Source: Brumimicrobium mesophilum
GTDB lineage: Bacteria > Bacteroidota > Bacteroidia > Flavobacteriales_D > Crocinitomicaceae
Assembly: GCF_003025005.1 (NCBI RefSeq)
Contig: NZ_PVSS01000002.1
Location: 1 to 64,000, forward strand
Length of the DNA: 64,000 nt
Reading direction: 5' to 3'
The translations under genes were made by a program, and so were the position numbers. Of the stretch, positions 25,804-34,739 are shown one piece after another (position 1 is the first letter of the stretch; each line of letters opens with the position of its first letter). The notes under the pieces were generated by a model. It saw only the letters and a list, made by a program, of their open reading frames with translations, did not search any database and was not told the origin of the DNA.

Positions 25804-27177
25804 TTAATAGCTTAATGTACCTTTAGCGTGAAGCAAGGCTGTTATTGCCTGACGTTGATTGAAAACAGCTTCTTGATATTTAAAATTGGTTTTCTCTAAC
25901 TCTGTTAAAGCGTCCAAAACATCATTGATCGAAACTAAATTACTTTTGTATTGCTCATTCACCATGTTATAGGTCTCTTGAGCTAATTCCACTTCTTTCT
26001 CAACTATTCTAACAGATTGAACTTTTGCACCCAAATTCAACTGAGCATTTACAACACTCAATGCAATCATTTCTTCGGCCTCCTTGATTTGCTCCCTATA
26101 CTTTAAACTTTCAAGCTGCGTTTTCTTTGCTTTTATTCGTGATTGATTCCCATCAAAAACATTCCATTTTATTCCAACTCCGACATACCATTTAGGATCA
26201 AGAAGAGACAAATTTTCTTCAAGAAATTCGTAATGACCTTTTAGTGCTACTTTAGGAATAAAATTACTTTTCTGCATTTTGGATTTATAAAGTGTTGCCA
26301 TCTCTGCTTCTTCTAATGCCTTTACTTCATTTCGTTTTTCGCTTTCTTGAGCCGAATTAATTCCAGCAATTTGAAGTTTAGGAACCATTAGTTTTAACTC
26401 CTCTCTCTCCACACCCGTCAATTGATTTAACTGTTCTATTAACAAGGTTTTGTTATTTTGATAATCAATCTTCTTGCCTTCCAATTGTTGTTGTGCTAAT
26501 TCAATTTTTTTTCTTCCAATCGGCGTTGCTAAACCATTTTCAATTGCTTTTCTAACGAAAAGTTCTTGTTCTTTTAAATACTCTTCAGAGGTCGTTAAAA
26601 CTTTTTCAGATGCATAAACTAAAGCCAATTGATCGTAAGCTGTTATTATTTGAATTGCGATTTTATCTTTCTCCGCCATTCCCAAATAATTTAAAGAAGA
26701 AGCCTTATGTTTACTCGCTTTAATTGCATTTGTAGCTTCCATTCCACTAAACAAAATCCAATCCACATCAACAGAAGATCTCAGTATATTTTTATCTTGT
26801 AGATTAGCTGGTTCCCGAAGCTCAATTCCTTCAGGAAGAGCAACATTAAAAGGAACACCCACCGCTTCTTTTATCAAAAGTTTTTGAGTGGCCATCAACA
26901 AATCTTGAGTTTCTTGATCGAAAGTTATATCGTCATCTAATCGAGTAAAGCTTCCATTTAAGGTAACTTTTGGAATGAATGTAGATTTTGCCAAACGTTG
27001 GTCGAGCACTGCTTGTTCCACATTCATTTCATTAATTTTTACGGTTTGACTCTTGTTCAGTCCCTTACTAATCAAATCTTGGAGATAAGGATCCAATTCT
27101 TGAGAAAAGCTAGAAAACGAAACAAGTCCGATAAGCGGAACAACCAACAGGTTTGTTATGATTTTATCTATTTGCAT
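25804..27177 (-). CDS. TolC-family outer-membrane efflux protein
   Basis: The 457-residue protein has a signal peptide (LLVVPLIGLVSFSSFSQ) and two related halves, each with long helices and strand pairs. The AKSTFIPKVTLNGSFTRLDD segment in the first half corresponds to KSNFIPKVALKGHYEFLEEN in the second, which is the internal duplication of TolC/OEP channels. It forms the outer-membrane exit duct for the HlyD/ABC-2 pump encoded next. It is the first gene of the operon, with about 190 bp separating it from the Crp/Fnr regulator on the same strand. Confidence 0.92.
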   Translation of the reverse strand: MQIDKIITNLLVVPLIGLVSFSSFSQELDPYLQDLISKGLNKSQTVKINEMNVEQAVLDQRLAKSTFIPKVTLNGSFTRLDDDITFDQETQDLLMATQKLLIKEAVGVPFNVALPEGIELREPANLQDKNILRSSVDVDWILFSGMEATNAIKASKHKASSLNYLGMAEKDKIAIQIITAYDQLALVYASEKVLTTSEEYLKEQELFVRKAIENGLATPIGRKKIELAQQQLEGKKIDYQNNKTLLIEQLNQLTGVEREELKLMVPKLQIAGINSAQESEKRNEVKALEEAEMATLYKSKMQKSNFIPKVALKGHYEFLEENLSLLDPKWYVGVGIKWNVFDGNQSRIKAKKTQLESLKYREQIKEAEEMIALSVVNAQLNLGAKVQSVRIVEKEVELAQETYNMVNEQYKSNLVSINDVLDALTELEKTNFKYQEAVFNQRQAITALLHAKGTLSY

Positions 27178-27365
27178 TGTTTTGGTTTTTTAATACAGTG
27201 CAAATATCAAGAGATAGAATACCTATTCCTTTGACATAAATCAAAAACCAACAACAACACCTTTTTTAACAGATTTTTTTCTTTTCTGAAAACCTTTATT
27301 GAAAATACCTGATTGAGGAATTTAATGAATTAATTTTCATAGAAATCTTGGTATAGGCAGAATTC

Positions 27366-27923
27366 CTATCTTCTAATTCGACTTAAAGTTTCTTGCGTCA
27401 TTCCTAAATAAGATGCTATATAACCAAGTGGAACTCGAGTAGAAATATTTGGAAATTCTTCTAACATATACTGATAGCGCTCTTTGGCCGTTTGAAATTG
27501 AATCGCATTCAACTTGTGAACCACTTTTGTCAACATTTCTATTGAGACCAATCGACCTAGTTGTTCCATCTGGTGATACTTTGAAAATAAATGATCTAAA
27601 TTTACCTTTGAGATACTATAAATTACAGATTTTTCTAATGTTTCCAAATAGTACAAGCTAGGGGTTTGTTGAAAAAAACTATCCGCACTTGCCATAAATT
27701 TACCACTACCAAAAAACCACTGTGTAACTTCTTTACCATCTTTTTTTAAATAGTAACTTCTGCCCATACCGTTTTCAACAAAATACAAGTTGTGACTTAT
27801 TTCACCTTCATTGATTAAAATGGTGTTTTTTTCATAAACTTTTTTATCAAAATATGATAAAATATCACTTAATTCATCTGTGTTCAAATTAATTAAGGAA
27901 TGTAAAAAGTCAGATAAATTCAT
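27366..27923 (-). CDS. Crp/Fnr-family transcriptional regulator
   Basis: The 185-residue product has a cyclic-nucleotide-binding-like beta roll (YEKNTILINEGEISHNLYFVENGMG, then VTQWFFGSGKFMAS) and a C-terminal helix-turn-helix (GYIASYLGMTQETLSRIRR). The segment corresponding to the phosphate-binding cassette has no obvious cAMP-binding Arg-Ser pair, as is common in Bacteroidota Crp-like regulators, so the ligand is unknown. The protein is slightly short, ending right after the recognition helix. It precedes the efflux operon on the same strand and is a plausible regulator of it. Confidence 0.88.
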   Translation of the reverse strand: MNLSDFLHSLINLNTDELSDILSYFDKKVYEKNTILINEGEISHNLYFVENGMGRSYYLKKDGKEVTQWFFGSGKFMASADSFFQQTPSLYYLETLEKSVIYSISKVNLDHLFSKYHQMEQLGRLVSIEMLTKVVHKLNAIQFQTAKERYQYMLEEFPNISTRVPLGYIASYLGMTQETLSRIRR

Positions 27924-28135
27924 TTTAAAATAATATATTAGAAATAGAAGAAAATCAGTAGTTTCAAATATAGTTAAATGATAAAGAAAAGTATAAAATA
28001 TTTCTACTCATACTTACTCCTAAAAAATCATTTTAGCTTTCGTACATTGAAATGAAAATAAGGTATCAACACCTGTAATATTGAAACTTTAAAGTAATGA
28101 AATCGAAAAATCGTTAAATTTTAATCATTTAAAGC

Positions 28136-28143
28136 TATATTTG
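28136..28143 (+). promoter_or_regulatory. Predicted -7 promoter element
   Basis: TATATTTG, a perfect TAnnTTTG match, lies 48 bp before the ATG at 28191. The interval upstream separates it from the divergent Crp/Fnr gene. Confidence 0.5.
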
Positions 28144-28190
28144 CATCATTTCCATACTATTAGAAAGAACCTGATTTAAAACCAAGCAAA

Positions 28191-29330
28191 ATGAAAAAAA
28201 CATTACTCTTACTCGTTTCTCACCTTTTTTTATCTTCTCTATTCGCTCAAACAGCCACTGATTTGATTGATTTAGAAACACCAAAGTTAGATGAATCATC
28301 TGGTTTACTTTTTTACAACAACAAAGTTATCACTTTTAATGATAGCGAAGGAGAAGCAGAATTATATGAAATTGACATTAATTCGGGTAACATTTCTAGA
28401 ACAATAATTATTAATAATGCAATCAATACAGACTGGGAAGACATCGCTCAAGACAATGATTTCATTTATATTGGTGATTTTGGAAATAATACGGGAGATA
28501 GAACTGATTTAAAAATCTATAAAATTTCTAAAACTGATTATGATGACGCCAGTAACACAGCTGATGCTGAAATAATTAACTTTTCATACGCCGATCAAAC
28601 AGATTTCACAATAAATGCAACAACTAATTTTGACGCAGAAGGTTTAATTTCAATTGGAAATAATTTAATCATATTTTCTAAAAATTGGGGAGATAATATG
28701 GTCAAAGCTTATTCTATTCCAAAAACTATAGGAACCCATAGTGCAATTTTAGAAAGCACTTATGACGTAAACGGTTTGATTTCTGGTGCAGAGATTTCTT
28801 CTGATGAAAAAACAATCTTTCTAACTGGCTACAGCTCCTCTTCTGCACCATTCATGTACACAATTAACAATATTCCAAATGCGAGTTTAGATGTTTTTTC
28901 GGGAAATGTTTCGAACAAAATAATAAATATTGTTCCTTTTGGAAATATCATTGAAGGTGTAGCACTTTTTGAAGTTACATCCAGTGAATACAGATTATAT
29001 TTAACTAATGAAAAATTTATTGCAACAGCTGGTCCAATTACGGTTCCTTTTCCTGCAAAATTATGGTCTATTGAAATTGAAGATGAATCTTTAAGTATTA
29101 CACAAAACGATTTGAGTTCAATGGTTACTGTTTATCCAAATCCAGTGAATAATCTTATAAAACTAAGTGATAAAGTTGATGCAGTAAAAATCTATAATTC
29201 ATATGGAAAACTAATAATAATGGATGAATTAACCTCTGAAGTAGCGGTTGATGATCTTGTCAAAGGTGTCTACTTTATTCATTTGAATATTAATAATACA
29301 ATTGTAATTCAAAAAATAATCAAGAATTAA
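28191..29330 (+). CDS. Secreted protein with a T9SS type A sorting domain
   Basis: The 379-residue product has a signal peptide (LLLLVSHLFLSSLFAQ), a central domain with repeated four-stranded patterns typical of beta-propellers (NKVITFNDSEGEAELYEID, IAQDNDFIYIGDFGNN), and a C-terminal T9SS type A domain (VYPNPVNNLIKLSD, VKIYNSYGKLI, LVKGVYFIHL, QKIIKN). The core resembles lactonase-like seven-bladed propellers, but no catalytic residues can be named. It is expected at the cell surface or in the medium. A perfect -7 element precedes it. Confidence 0.85.
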   Translation: MKKTLLLLVSHLFLSSLFAQTATDLIDLETPKLDESSGLLFYNNKVITFNDSEGEAELYEIDINSGNISRTIIINNAINTDWEDIAQDNDFIYIGDFGNNTGDRTDLKIYKISKTDYDDASNTADAEIINFSYADQTDFTINATTNFDAEGLISIGNNLIIFSKNWGDNMVKAYSIPKTIGTHSAILESTYDVNGLISGAEISSDEKTIFLTGYSSSSAPFMYTINNIPNASLDVFSGNVSNKIINIVPFGNIIEGVALFEVTSSEYRLYLTNEKFIATAGPITVPFPAKLWSIEIEDESLSITQNDLSSMVTVYPNPVNNLIKLSDKVDAVKIYNSYGKLIIMDELTSEVAVDDLVKGVYFIHLNINNTIVIQKIIKN

Positions 29331-29376
29331 AAAGAACTAATTTTATTTCACATTATCCTAAATTTATGTAGTTGTT

Positions 29377-29883
29377 ATGAAAAGTAAAGTTGAAAAATTA
29401 GTAGAAACACTAAATTTATCACCACATCCAGAAGGTGGATTTTATAGAGAAACCTACAGAAGCTCAGGAAATGTAAGTGAATCTAGTTTAGGTTCTAAAT
29501 ATCAAGGAGAAAGAAGTTACTCAACATGTATATATTTTCTATTGACCTCAGATAATTTTTCTGCTTTTCACAAAATAAAACAGGATGAAATTTGGCACCA
29601 CTACGATGGCTCACCAATAAAATTGCACATGATTTCTGCACAAGGGGAATATTCCGTTCAGATTATAGGAAAAGATATTGAAAATGGTCAACTGCCTCAA
29701 TATGTGGTAGAAGGTGGTTGCTGGTTTGGATCTGAAGTACTTAACGAGAATGATTACTCTCTAACGGGTTGTACTGTTTCGCCAGGTTTTAGCTTTGAAG
29801 ATTTTGAACTTTTTTCACGAAAAGAATTAATTGCACTCTATCCACAATTTGATAAAGAGATTACTCATCTGACCCATTTTTAG
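29377..29883 (+). CDS. DUF985 cupin protein
   Basis: The 168-residue protein matches the DUF985 (YML079w-like) cupin family: PHPEGGFYRETYRS at the N-terminus, STCIYFLLTSDNFSAFHKI, then the cupin core DEIWHHYDGSPIKLHMI and a late GCTVSPGFSFEDFEL. The fold is a small double-stranded beta-helix, and the molecular role is not established. Its 3' end overlaps the convergent acyltransferase gene by 23 bp, so the two mRNAs would be complementary there. Confidence 0.9.
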   Translation: MKSKVEKLVETLNLSPHPEGGFYRETYRSSGNVSESSLGSKYQGERSYSTCIYFLLTSDNFSAFHKIKQDEIWHHYDGSPIKLHMISAQGEYSVQIIGKDIENGQLPQYVVEGGCWFGSEVLNENDYSLTGCTVSPGFSFEDFELFSRKELIALYPQFDKEITHLTHF

Positions 29884-30454
29884 AACTTCGCAAGTTTTTC
29901 TTCAAATGCCTTAAATCAAATTCTGGATTAGCTCCTTGAATGGTTGAAAAGAACTCAATAATTTTTTCGATATCTAATACCTCATTATCAGATGTATAAA
30001 TAAGATCTCCAACCAAAACCACCCTGCTCTTATAGTCAAAACCAATCAAAACTATTGGAATATTGGCTGTTTTAGCAATGTGATAAAATCCTGTTTTTAA
30101 TTTATTCACTCGCTTTCGTGTTCCTTCGGGAGATACGCCAATAATCAATCTATTATTTTCATTATAATACTTTGCTATTTGATCCACAACTCCTAGTTTG
30201 GCCTTACGATCGACAGGAATTCCTCCCATATTTTTAAGTATTTTCCCAAATGGACCTTCAAATAATTCTTTCTTCCCCATAAATTTAGCGTCCTTTATTC
30301 CCAATTTAGGTCGAGCAGCAAATCCTATCAAAATATCTATCCAACTTGTATGCGGTGCAATTACAAGAATCATTTTGTTGATTTTTGGAGGAATAGAACC
30401 AACAATTTTCCAACCGTAAATCTTCCAGTAAATTTTTGATATTAATGTGATCAT
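29861..30454 (-). CDS. plsC: 1-acyl-sn-glycerol-3-phosphate acyltransferase family protein
   Basis: The product carries the HX4D acyltransferase motif (APHTSWIDIL), the KKELFEGPFGKILKNMGGIPVDR block with the second motif, and SPEGTRKRV with the conserved EGTR. It adds a fatty acyl chain to lysophosphatidate or a related lysolipid at the inner membrane. The ATG at 30454 (MITLISKIYWKIYGWKIVG) is preferred to one 66 bases upstream because family members begin about this far before the HX4D block; that gives 197 residues. It overlaps the DUF985 gene tail-to-tail by 23 bp. Confidence 0.85.
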   Translation of the reverse strand: MITLISKIYWKIYGWKIVGSIPPKINKMILVIAPHTSWIDILIGFAARPKLGIKDAKFMGKKELFEGPFGKILKNMGGIPVDRKAKLGVVDQIAKYYNENNRLIIGVSPEGTRKRVNKLKTGFYHIAKTANIPIVLIGFDYKSRVVLVGDLIYTSDNEVLDIEKIIEFFSTIQGANPEFDLRHLKKNLRSSKNGSDE

Positions 30455-30644
30455 GAAAATAATATTAGGTGAATAAGTTCCAATTGAATTATGGAACTGA
30501 GTGATGCGTAAATATATCATATTTATTTCGCTCAGAAATTAATTAAGGCAAAAGATGATTGCATTTTTATATTAAGAATGATATTCTAAAAATTAATCCA
30601 CTCAAAACTATTTCTAACGATTGAATTCTATTAATTTTGAAAGG

Positions 30645-32684
30645 ATGAATTTTGTATACCCAAATATACTGTATTTCCTGTTATTGCTAATCATTCCGAT
30701 TATCATTCACCTATTTAATTTTAGGCGATACAAGAAACTCTATTTCTCAAGTCTACAATTCATTAAAAAGGTTGAAAAAGAGACCAATGCAACTAAAAAC
30801 TTAAGACATTATCTTATTCTTACCTGCCGAATGTTAGCTTTCACAGCTTTAATTTTCGCATTTGCTCAACCGTATATTCCAACTTCAACCCAAGCTAAAT
30901 CCTATGAGAATTTGATTCCAATTTATTTGGACAATTCTTTTTCGATGTCTGCTAAAGGAAGTAATGGCAGCTTACTAAATCAAGGGAAAACCACTGTTCA
31001 GCAAATTGCAGATGCATATCCAAAAGGTCAGCGATATTTGTTGGTTACAAATGCCCTGAATGGCACTGAACATCGGGTAATTACACGTTCTGAGTTGCAA
31101 GACAAACTAGAATATGTGAACCTCTCTCCTATTTCTCGAGCGATTACTAATCCCTTAGAAAGTATGAAGGAATATTTGAATTCCATTTCTTATGATGGAA
31201 ATTCACATTATTATGTTATTTCCGATTTTCAAAAACGTAACCTTACAGAGACTAGACCGGCTATAGATACTGCTGCAAATTATTCTTTTCTTCAACTTAC
31301 ACCCCAAATTAATCGAAATTTATACATCGATTCTATTTGGTTTGAACAGCCATTCCAGCGTGTGAATACGAACAACACTCTGAATATTCGAGTGCAAAAC
31401 ACAGGAAACGAAAAATTAACCAACGTTGAGTTAAATCTAAACGTTGGCGGGACCAAACGTCAAACCTTAACTGATTTAGAAGCCAATAATAGTACTATTG
31501 TGGCTATGAATTATACAGATAAATCTACAGGCATAAAAGAAGGAATTATTGAACTTATGGATGAAAATTTATACTTTGATAATCGTTTTCATTTTACATA
31601 TAAGGTCGAGGAATCAATAAATATTCTAATTATAAATGATGAAAACAGTACTCCTTTACCAGGAATGGTATACGAAACCGACGATTTTTATGATATTGAA
31701 GAAACTTCAGTTGCACAATTAAAAACAAATTTATTAAGTGAAGCAGACTTGATTGTTTTAAACGGATTAAGCAATATTAGCTCCGGAATTCAAACACAAT
31801 TAAAACAATTAGCGACCAATGGAATTCACGTTTTAATAATTCCTTCTCCAGAATTCAATATGACTTCATATAATAATCTTTTGAGTTCTTTTCAATTACC
31901 ACTTTTCGGTAAAGCTACATCACAAGAAATACGAATAGGTAAAATTTCATCAGAATTAGATTTCTTCATTGGAATGTTTGACGGAAATGTAGACAATATT
32001 CGAATGCCACCATTAACGAACTATATTTCATCCTCGACCTATTCGAATGCTAACTTCAATACTTTGATTCAATACGAAAACGGAATGCCTCTCTTAGTTG
32101 AGCAAGCCAAAGGGAAAAATGTCTATGCACTATACTCTCCTGTTGATCCAAATTTCAACAACTTTGGAAAATCTGCATTATTTTCTTCTTTATTGTTAAG
32201 AGTTGGTGAAAAAAGTCAAGGTCAATTGCCTTTATCCCTTACCATTGGTTCTTCCAATAACTACCGAATAAAAATGAAAGGTCAAAATGAAAGCGCATTG
32301 ATTCTAAAACAAAAAGATGCCGAATTTATACCTGAAATCACTAAAAATGTTGGATTTACTTCCATTTCAGTACGTAATTCAATAGACAATCAATCCATTA
32401 ATGATGGTGTTTATTCAATATTAAATGATGGAAAAACACTTGGAAAATTAGCATTAAATTATAATCGTTATGAGTCTGACATGAGTTATGCCTCTGAAAA
32501 TGAAATTACAAATTACTTTAAAAGCATAAATGTCAGTAAACTCAATACCGCAGGAATTTCAGCCCTATCGGATATTCAACAATTAACCCTGAAAAAACCC
32601 AATGAATTTTGGAGAATTCTCTTAATTTTGGCACTTACGTTTTTTCTTTTAGAAATGTTAATACTCATCTTTTGGAAAGTATAA
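30645..32684 (+). CDS. BatA-like membrane protein with von Willebrand A-type domain
   Basis: The start at 30645 (MNFVYPNILYFL) places the BatA N-terminal domain (IIPIIIHLFNFRRYKKLYFSS) correctly; an in-frame upstream codon at 30621 is less likely. Two N-terminal membrane segments flank this domain. A VWA-like region follows with a MIDAS-type DNSFSMS. A large extracytoplasmic part with Ig-like strands comes next, and a C-terminal membrane segment (ILLILALTFFLLEMLILIFW). The length of 679 residues fits Bacteroidota members of this aerotolerance-related group. The dihydroorotase-like gene begins one base after the stop, so they are an operon. Confidence 0.85.
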   Translation: MNFVYPNILYFLLLLIIPIIIHLFNFRRYKKLYFSSLQFIKKVEKETNATKNLRHYLILTCRMLAFTALIFAFAQPYIPTSTQAKSYENLIPIYLDNSFSMSAKGSNGSLLNQGKTTVQQIADAYPKGQRYLLVTNALNGTEHRVITRSELQDKLEYVNLSPISRAITNPLESMKEYLNSISYDGNSHYYVISDFQKRNLTETRPAIDTAANYSFLQLTPQINRNLYIDSIWFEQPFQRVNTNNTLNIRVQNTGNEKLTNVELNLNVGGTKRQTLTDLEANNSTIVAMNYTDKSTGIKEGIIELMDENLYFDNRFHFTYKVEESINILIINDENSTPLPGMVYETDDFYDIEETSVAQLKTNLLSEADLIVLNGLSNISSGIQTQLKQLATNGIHVLIIPSPEFNMTSYNNLLSSFQLPLFGKATSQEIRIGKISSELDFFIGMFDGNVDNIRMPPLTNYISSSTYSNANFNTLIQYENGMPLLVEQAKGKNVYALYSPVDPNFNNFGKSALFSSLLLRVGEKSQGQLPLSLTIGSSNNYRIKMKGQNESALILKQKDAEFIPEITKNVGFTSISVRNSIDNQSINDGVYSILNDGKTLGKLALNYNRYESDMSYASENEITNYFKSINVSKLNTAGISALSDIQQLTLKKPNEFWRILLILALTFFLLEMLILIFWKV

Positions 32685-32685
32685 A

Positions 32686-33948
32686 ATGAAAATCTTACTC
32701 AAACAAGCAACAATATTAGATAGCGAATCTGCGTTTTTTAATCAAAAAGTGGACATCTTAATTACAGATGGAAAGATTTCTAAAATAGAAGAAAATATTC
32801 TTGATGATGGCGCTCAAGAAATAACCAGCAAGGAACTTTATGTATCTCAAAGTTGGGTTGATTTAAAAGCTGACTTTTGTGACCCAGGATTTGAATACAA
32901 CGAAGATATACAAACGGGTCTAGCAGCTGCGTGCGATGGTGGATTTGGACATGTTTTTATCGTTCCTACAACTTCTCCAATCGTAGACAGTAAAGGTCAG
33001 GTGAATTATCTGAAAGCTGAAAGCTCAAACCACATTACAGACTTGTATCCAATGGGTGCTATTTCTAAAGAAGCACAAGGTGAAAGTCTATCCGAAATGT
33101 ACGATATGTATAAAGTTGGGGTCCGTTTATTTACAGACAATACTCACTTTATTTCTGCCGGAATATTATTTAGAGCTTTACTTTATGTAAAAAACTTCGG
33201 TGGTAAAATTATCTCTTTTCCTCAAAATGAATCTTTGAGTCATGGCGGACAAGTGAATGAAGGGATAGCATCTTTAAAAACTGGTTTAAAGGCCATTCCT
33301 GCGATTGGAGAACAAATACAAGTGCAGAGAGATTTAAGTTTATTAGAATATACAGAAGGTGAATTACATTTTTCTGGAATTTCATCAGAAGCATCCTTAA
33401 ATTTAATTCGAGAAGCTAAAGAAAAAGGAGCTAAAGTAACTTGTGATGTGCATGTACATCAATTAATTTTCAATGAATTAGACACTTTAAATTATGATAC
33501 CAATCATAAAGTTTTTCCTCCATATAGAAAGGAGAATGATAGATTGGCACTTTGGGAAGGATTAAAAGATGGTACCGTTGACTGTATTGTTTCAAATCAC
33601 CAACCTAAAACTGTTGAGGAAAAAGATATAGAATTTGATAATGCAGGGTTTGGAAGTATAACCTTACAGAGTTTTTACGCTTCGTTAGTTGAAAAAAATG
33701 TAGTAAATCAAGCAACTTTTATTGATAAAATCTCGGTTCAACCACGTAAAATCGCTAAATTTGAGAATGACACAAGTTTAAACGAAGGTAATTCTGCTGA
33801 TATAACTATTTTTGATCCTACAATTGATTGGGAATATGGTGTGGATACAAACCTTTCGAAAAGTAAAAATTCCCCATTTTTTGGACAAAAGTTAAAAGGA
33901 AAGGCTTTGGGAATTATTAAAAATAACAAACTCACTTTAAATATTTAG
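32686..33948 (+). CDS. Dihydroorotase-like amidohydrolase, probably non-catalytic
   Basis: The 420-residue protein follows the class I dihydroorotase sequence, with DPGFEYNEDIQTGLAAACDG GFGHVFIVPTTSP aligned to the family's first metal region and CDVHVHQLIF and SNHQPKTVEEKDIEFDNAGF to later ones. The metal-binding HxH before the DPG is replaced (WVDLKADFCDPG), and the usual late DHAPH reads NHQPK. Loss of the zinc ligands suggests it does not catalyse the carbamoyl-aspartate/dihydroorotate reaction and may instead be a structural partner, as described for pseudo-dihydroorotases. It is coupled by a 1-bp gap to the BatA-like gene and precedes a methyltransferase gene. Confidence 0.82.
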   Translation: MKILLKQATILDSESAFFNQKVDILITDGKISKIEENILDDGAQEITSKELYVSQSWVDLKADFCDPGFEYNEDIQTGLAAACDGGFGHVFIVPTTSPIVDSKGQVNYLKAESSNHITDLYPMGAISKEAQGESLSEMYDMYKVGVRLFTDNTHFISAGILFRALLYVKNFGGKIISFPQNESLSHGGQVNEGIASLKTGLKAIPAIGEQIQVQRDLSLLEYTEGELHFSGISSEASLNLIREAKEKGAKVTCDVHVHQLIFNELDTLNYDTNHKVFPPYRKENDRLALWEGLKDGTVDCIVSNHQPKTVEEKDIEFDNAGFGSITLQSFYASLVEKNVVNQATFIDKISVQPRKIAKFENDTSLNEGNSADITIFDPTIDWEYGVDTNLSKSKNSPFFGQKLKGKALGIIKNNKLTLNI

Positions 33949-33953
33949 ATCAC

Positions 33954-34520
33954 TTGGACAATAAGAAAGATAATTTCCTAAAAGAATTCTTTAAAGAACG
34001 TAAAACAGTTGGAGCAATTCGTCCTAGCTCTAAATCTTTGGGAAATAAAATGTTGAAAAACGTTGATTTCAAAACTTCCAACGTCATCGTAGAATTTGGT
34101 CCTGGAACAGGTGTTTTTACTCGTCGAATCATCGAAAAAATGAATCCTAGCGCCAACTTATATGTTTTTGAATTACACGAACCTTTCTATAAAAAACTGA
34201 AAAAGGAATTTGAAAATGATAAAAGAGTACAAGTAATTTATGACAGTGCTGCAAATTTGAGAAAATACCTCGATGCCGATCATAAGAAGTTTGCTGATGT
34301 CATTATTTCATCTTTACCATTGACCAACTTTGATCAGATGTTAACAATGAGAATCTTGAAATCTGCAGAAATTGCATTGAAACCAGAAGGAAAGTATATC
34401 CAATTTCAATATTCTTTAAATGCGCGTAAATTGTTGATTAAAATATTCAACTCAATTTCAATTCAATTCACAGCTAACAACCTTCCACCCGCTTTTGTAT
34501 ATACATGCAAAAAAAAATAA
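33954..34520 (+). CDS. SAM-dependent methyltransferase, phospholipid N-methyltransferase-like
   Basis: The 188-residue product begins FLKEFFKERKTVGAIRPSSK, the lead typical of PmtA-type phospholipid methyltransferases, followed by the SAM motif I VIVEFGPGTGVFTRRI and a motif II acid (LYVFELHEPF). Such enzymes methylate phosphatidylethanolamine, although rRNA adenine methyltransferases share part of the pattern. The start is TTG, six bases after the previous stop, supporting co-transcription. A hairpin terminator overlaps its stop codon. The substrate is not proven. Confidence 0.78.
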   Translation: MDNKKDNFLKEFFKERKTVGAIRPSSKSLGNKMLKNVDFKTSNVIVEFGPGTGVFTRRIIEKMNPSANLYVFELHEPFYKKLKKEFENDKRVQVIYDSAANLRKYLDADHKKFADVIISSLPLTNFDQMLTMRILKSAEIALKPEGKYIQFQYSLNARKLLIKIFNSISIQFTANNLPPAFVYTCKKK

Positions 34521-34543
34521 GTCCAATTGCTCAGACTTATTTT
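34514..34543 (+). terminator. Hairpin terminator overlapping the methyltransferase stop
   Basis: The stem AAAATAAGTC/GACTTATTTT (10 bp) has a 10-base loop and T-rich 3' arm. The TAA stop lies inside the 5' arm. Confidence 0.65.
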
Positions 34544-34714
34544 AGAGATCCCATCAGTAGTAATGTTTAAAATCTACAACATAGACGTTGGCAGTTTAAA
34601 CTAAGTTGCTTCGAAAGTGAAAAAATATTAAGTATTTTTAACATAAGTAATAATCCCCTATTTTACAGAGAGATATCAATAAATTTTATTGATTCAAATT
34701 TTCTAATTTTTTCT

Positions 34715-34722
34715 TACCTTTG
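34715..34722 (+). promoter_or_regulatory. Predicted promoter of the universal stress protein gene
   Basis: TACCTTTG matches TAnnTTTG, and a TTG at 34689-34691 lies 23 bp upstream as a possible -33 element. The ATG follows 18 bp after the -7 box. Confidence 0.5.
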
Positions 34723-34739
34723 AATAACACTAAAAATTT

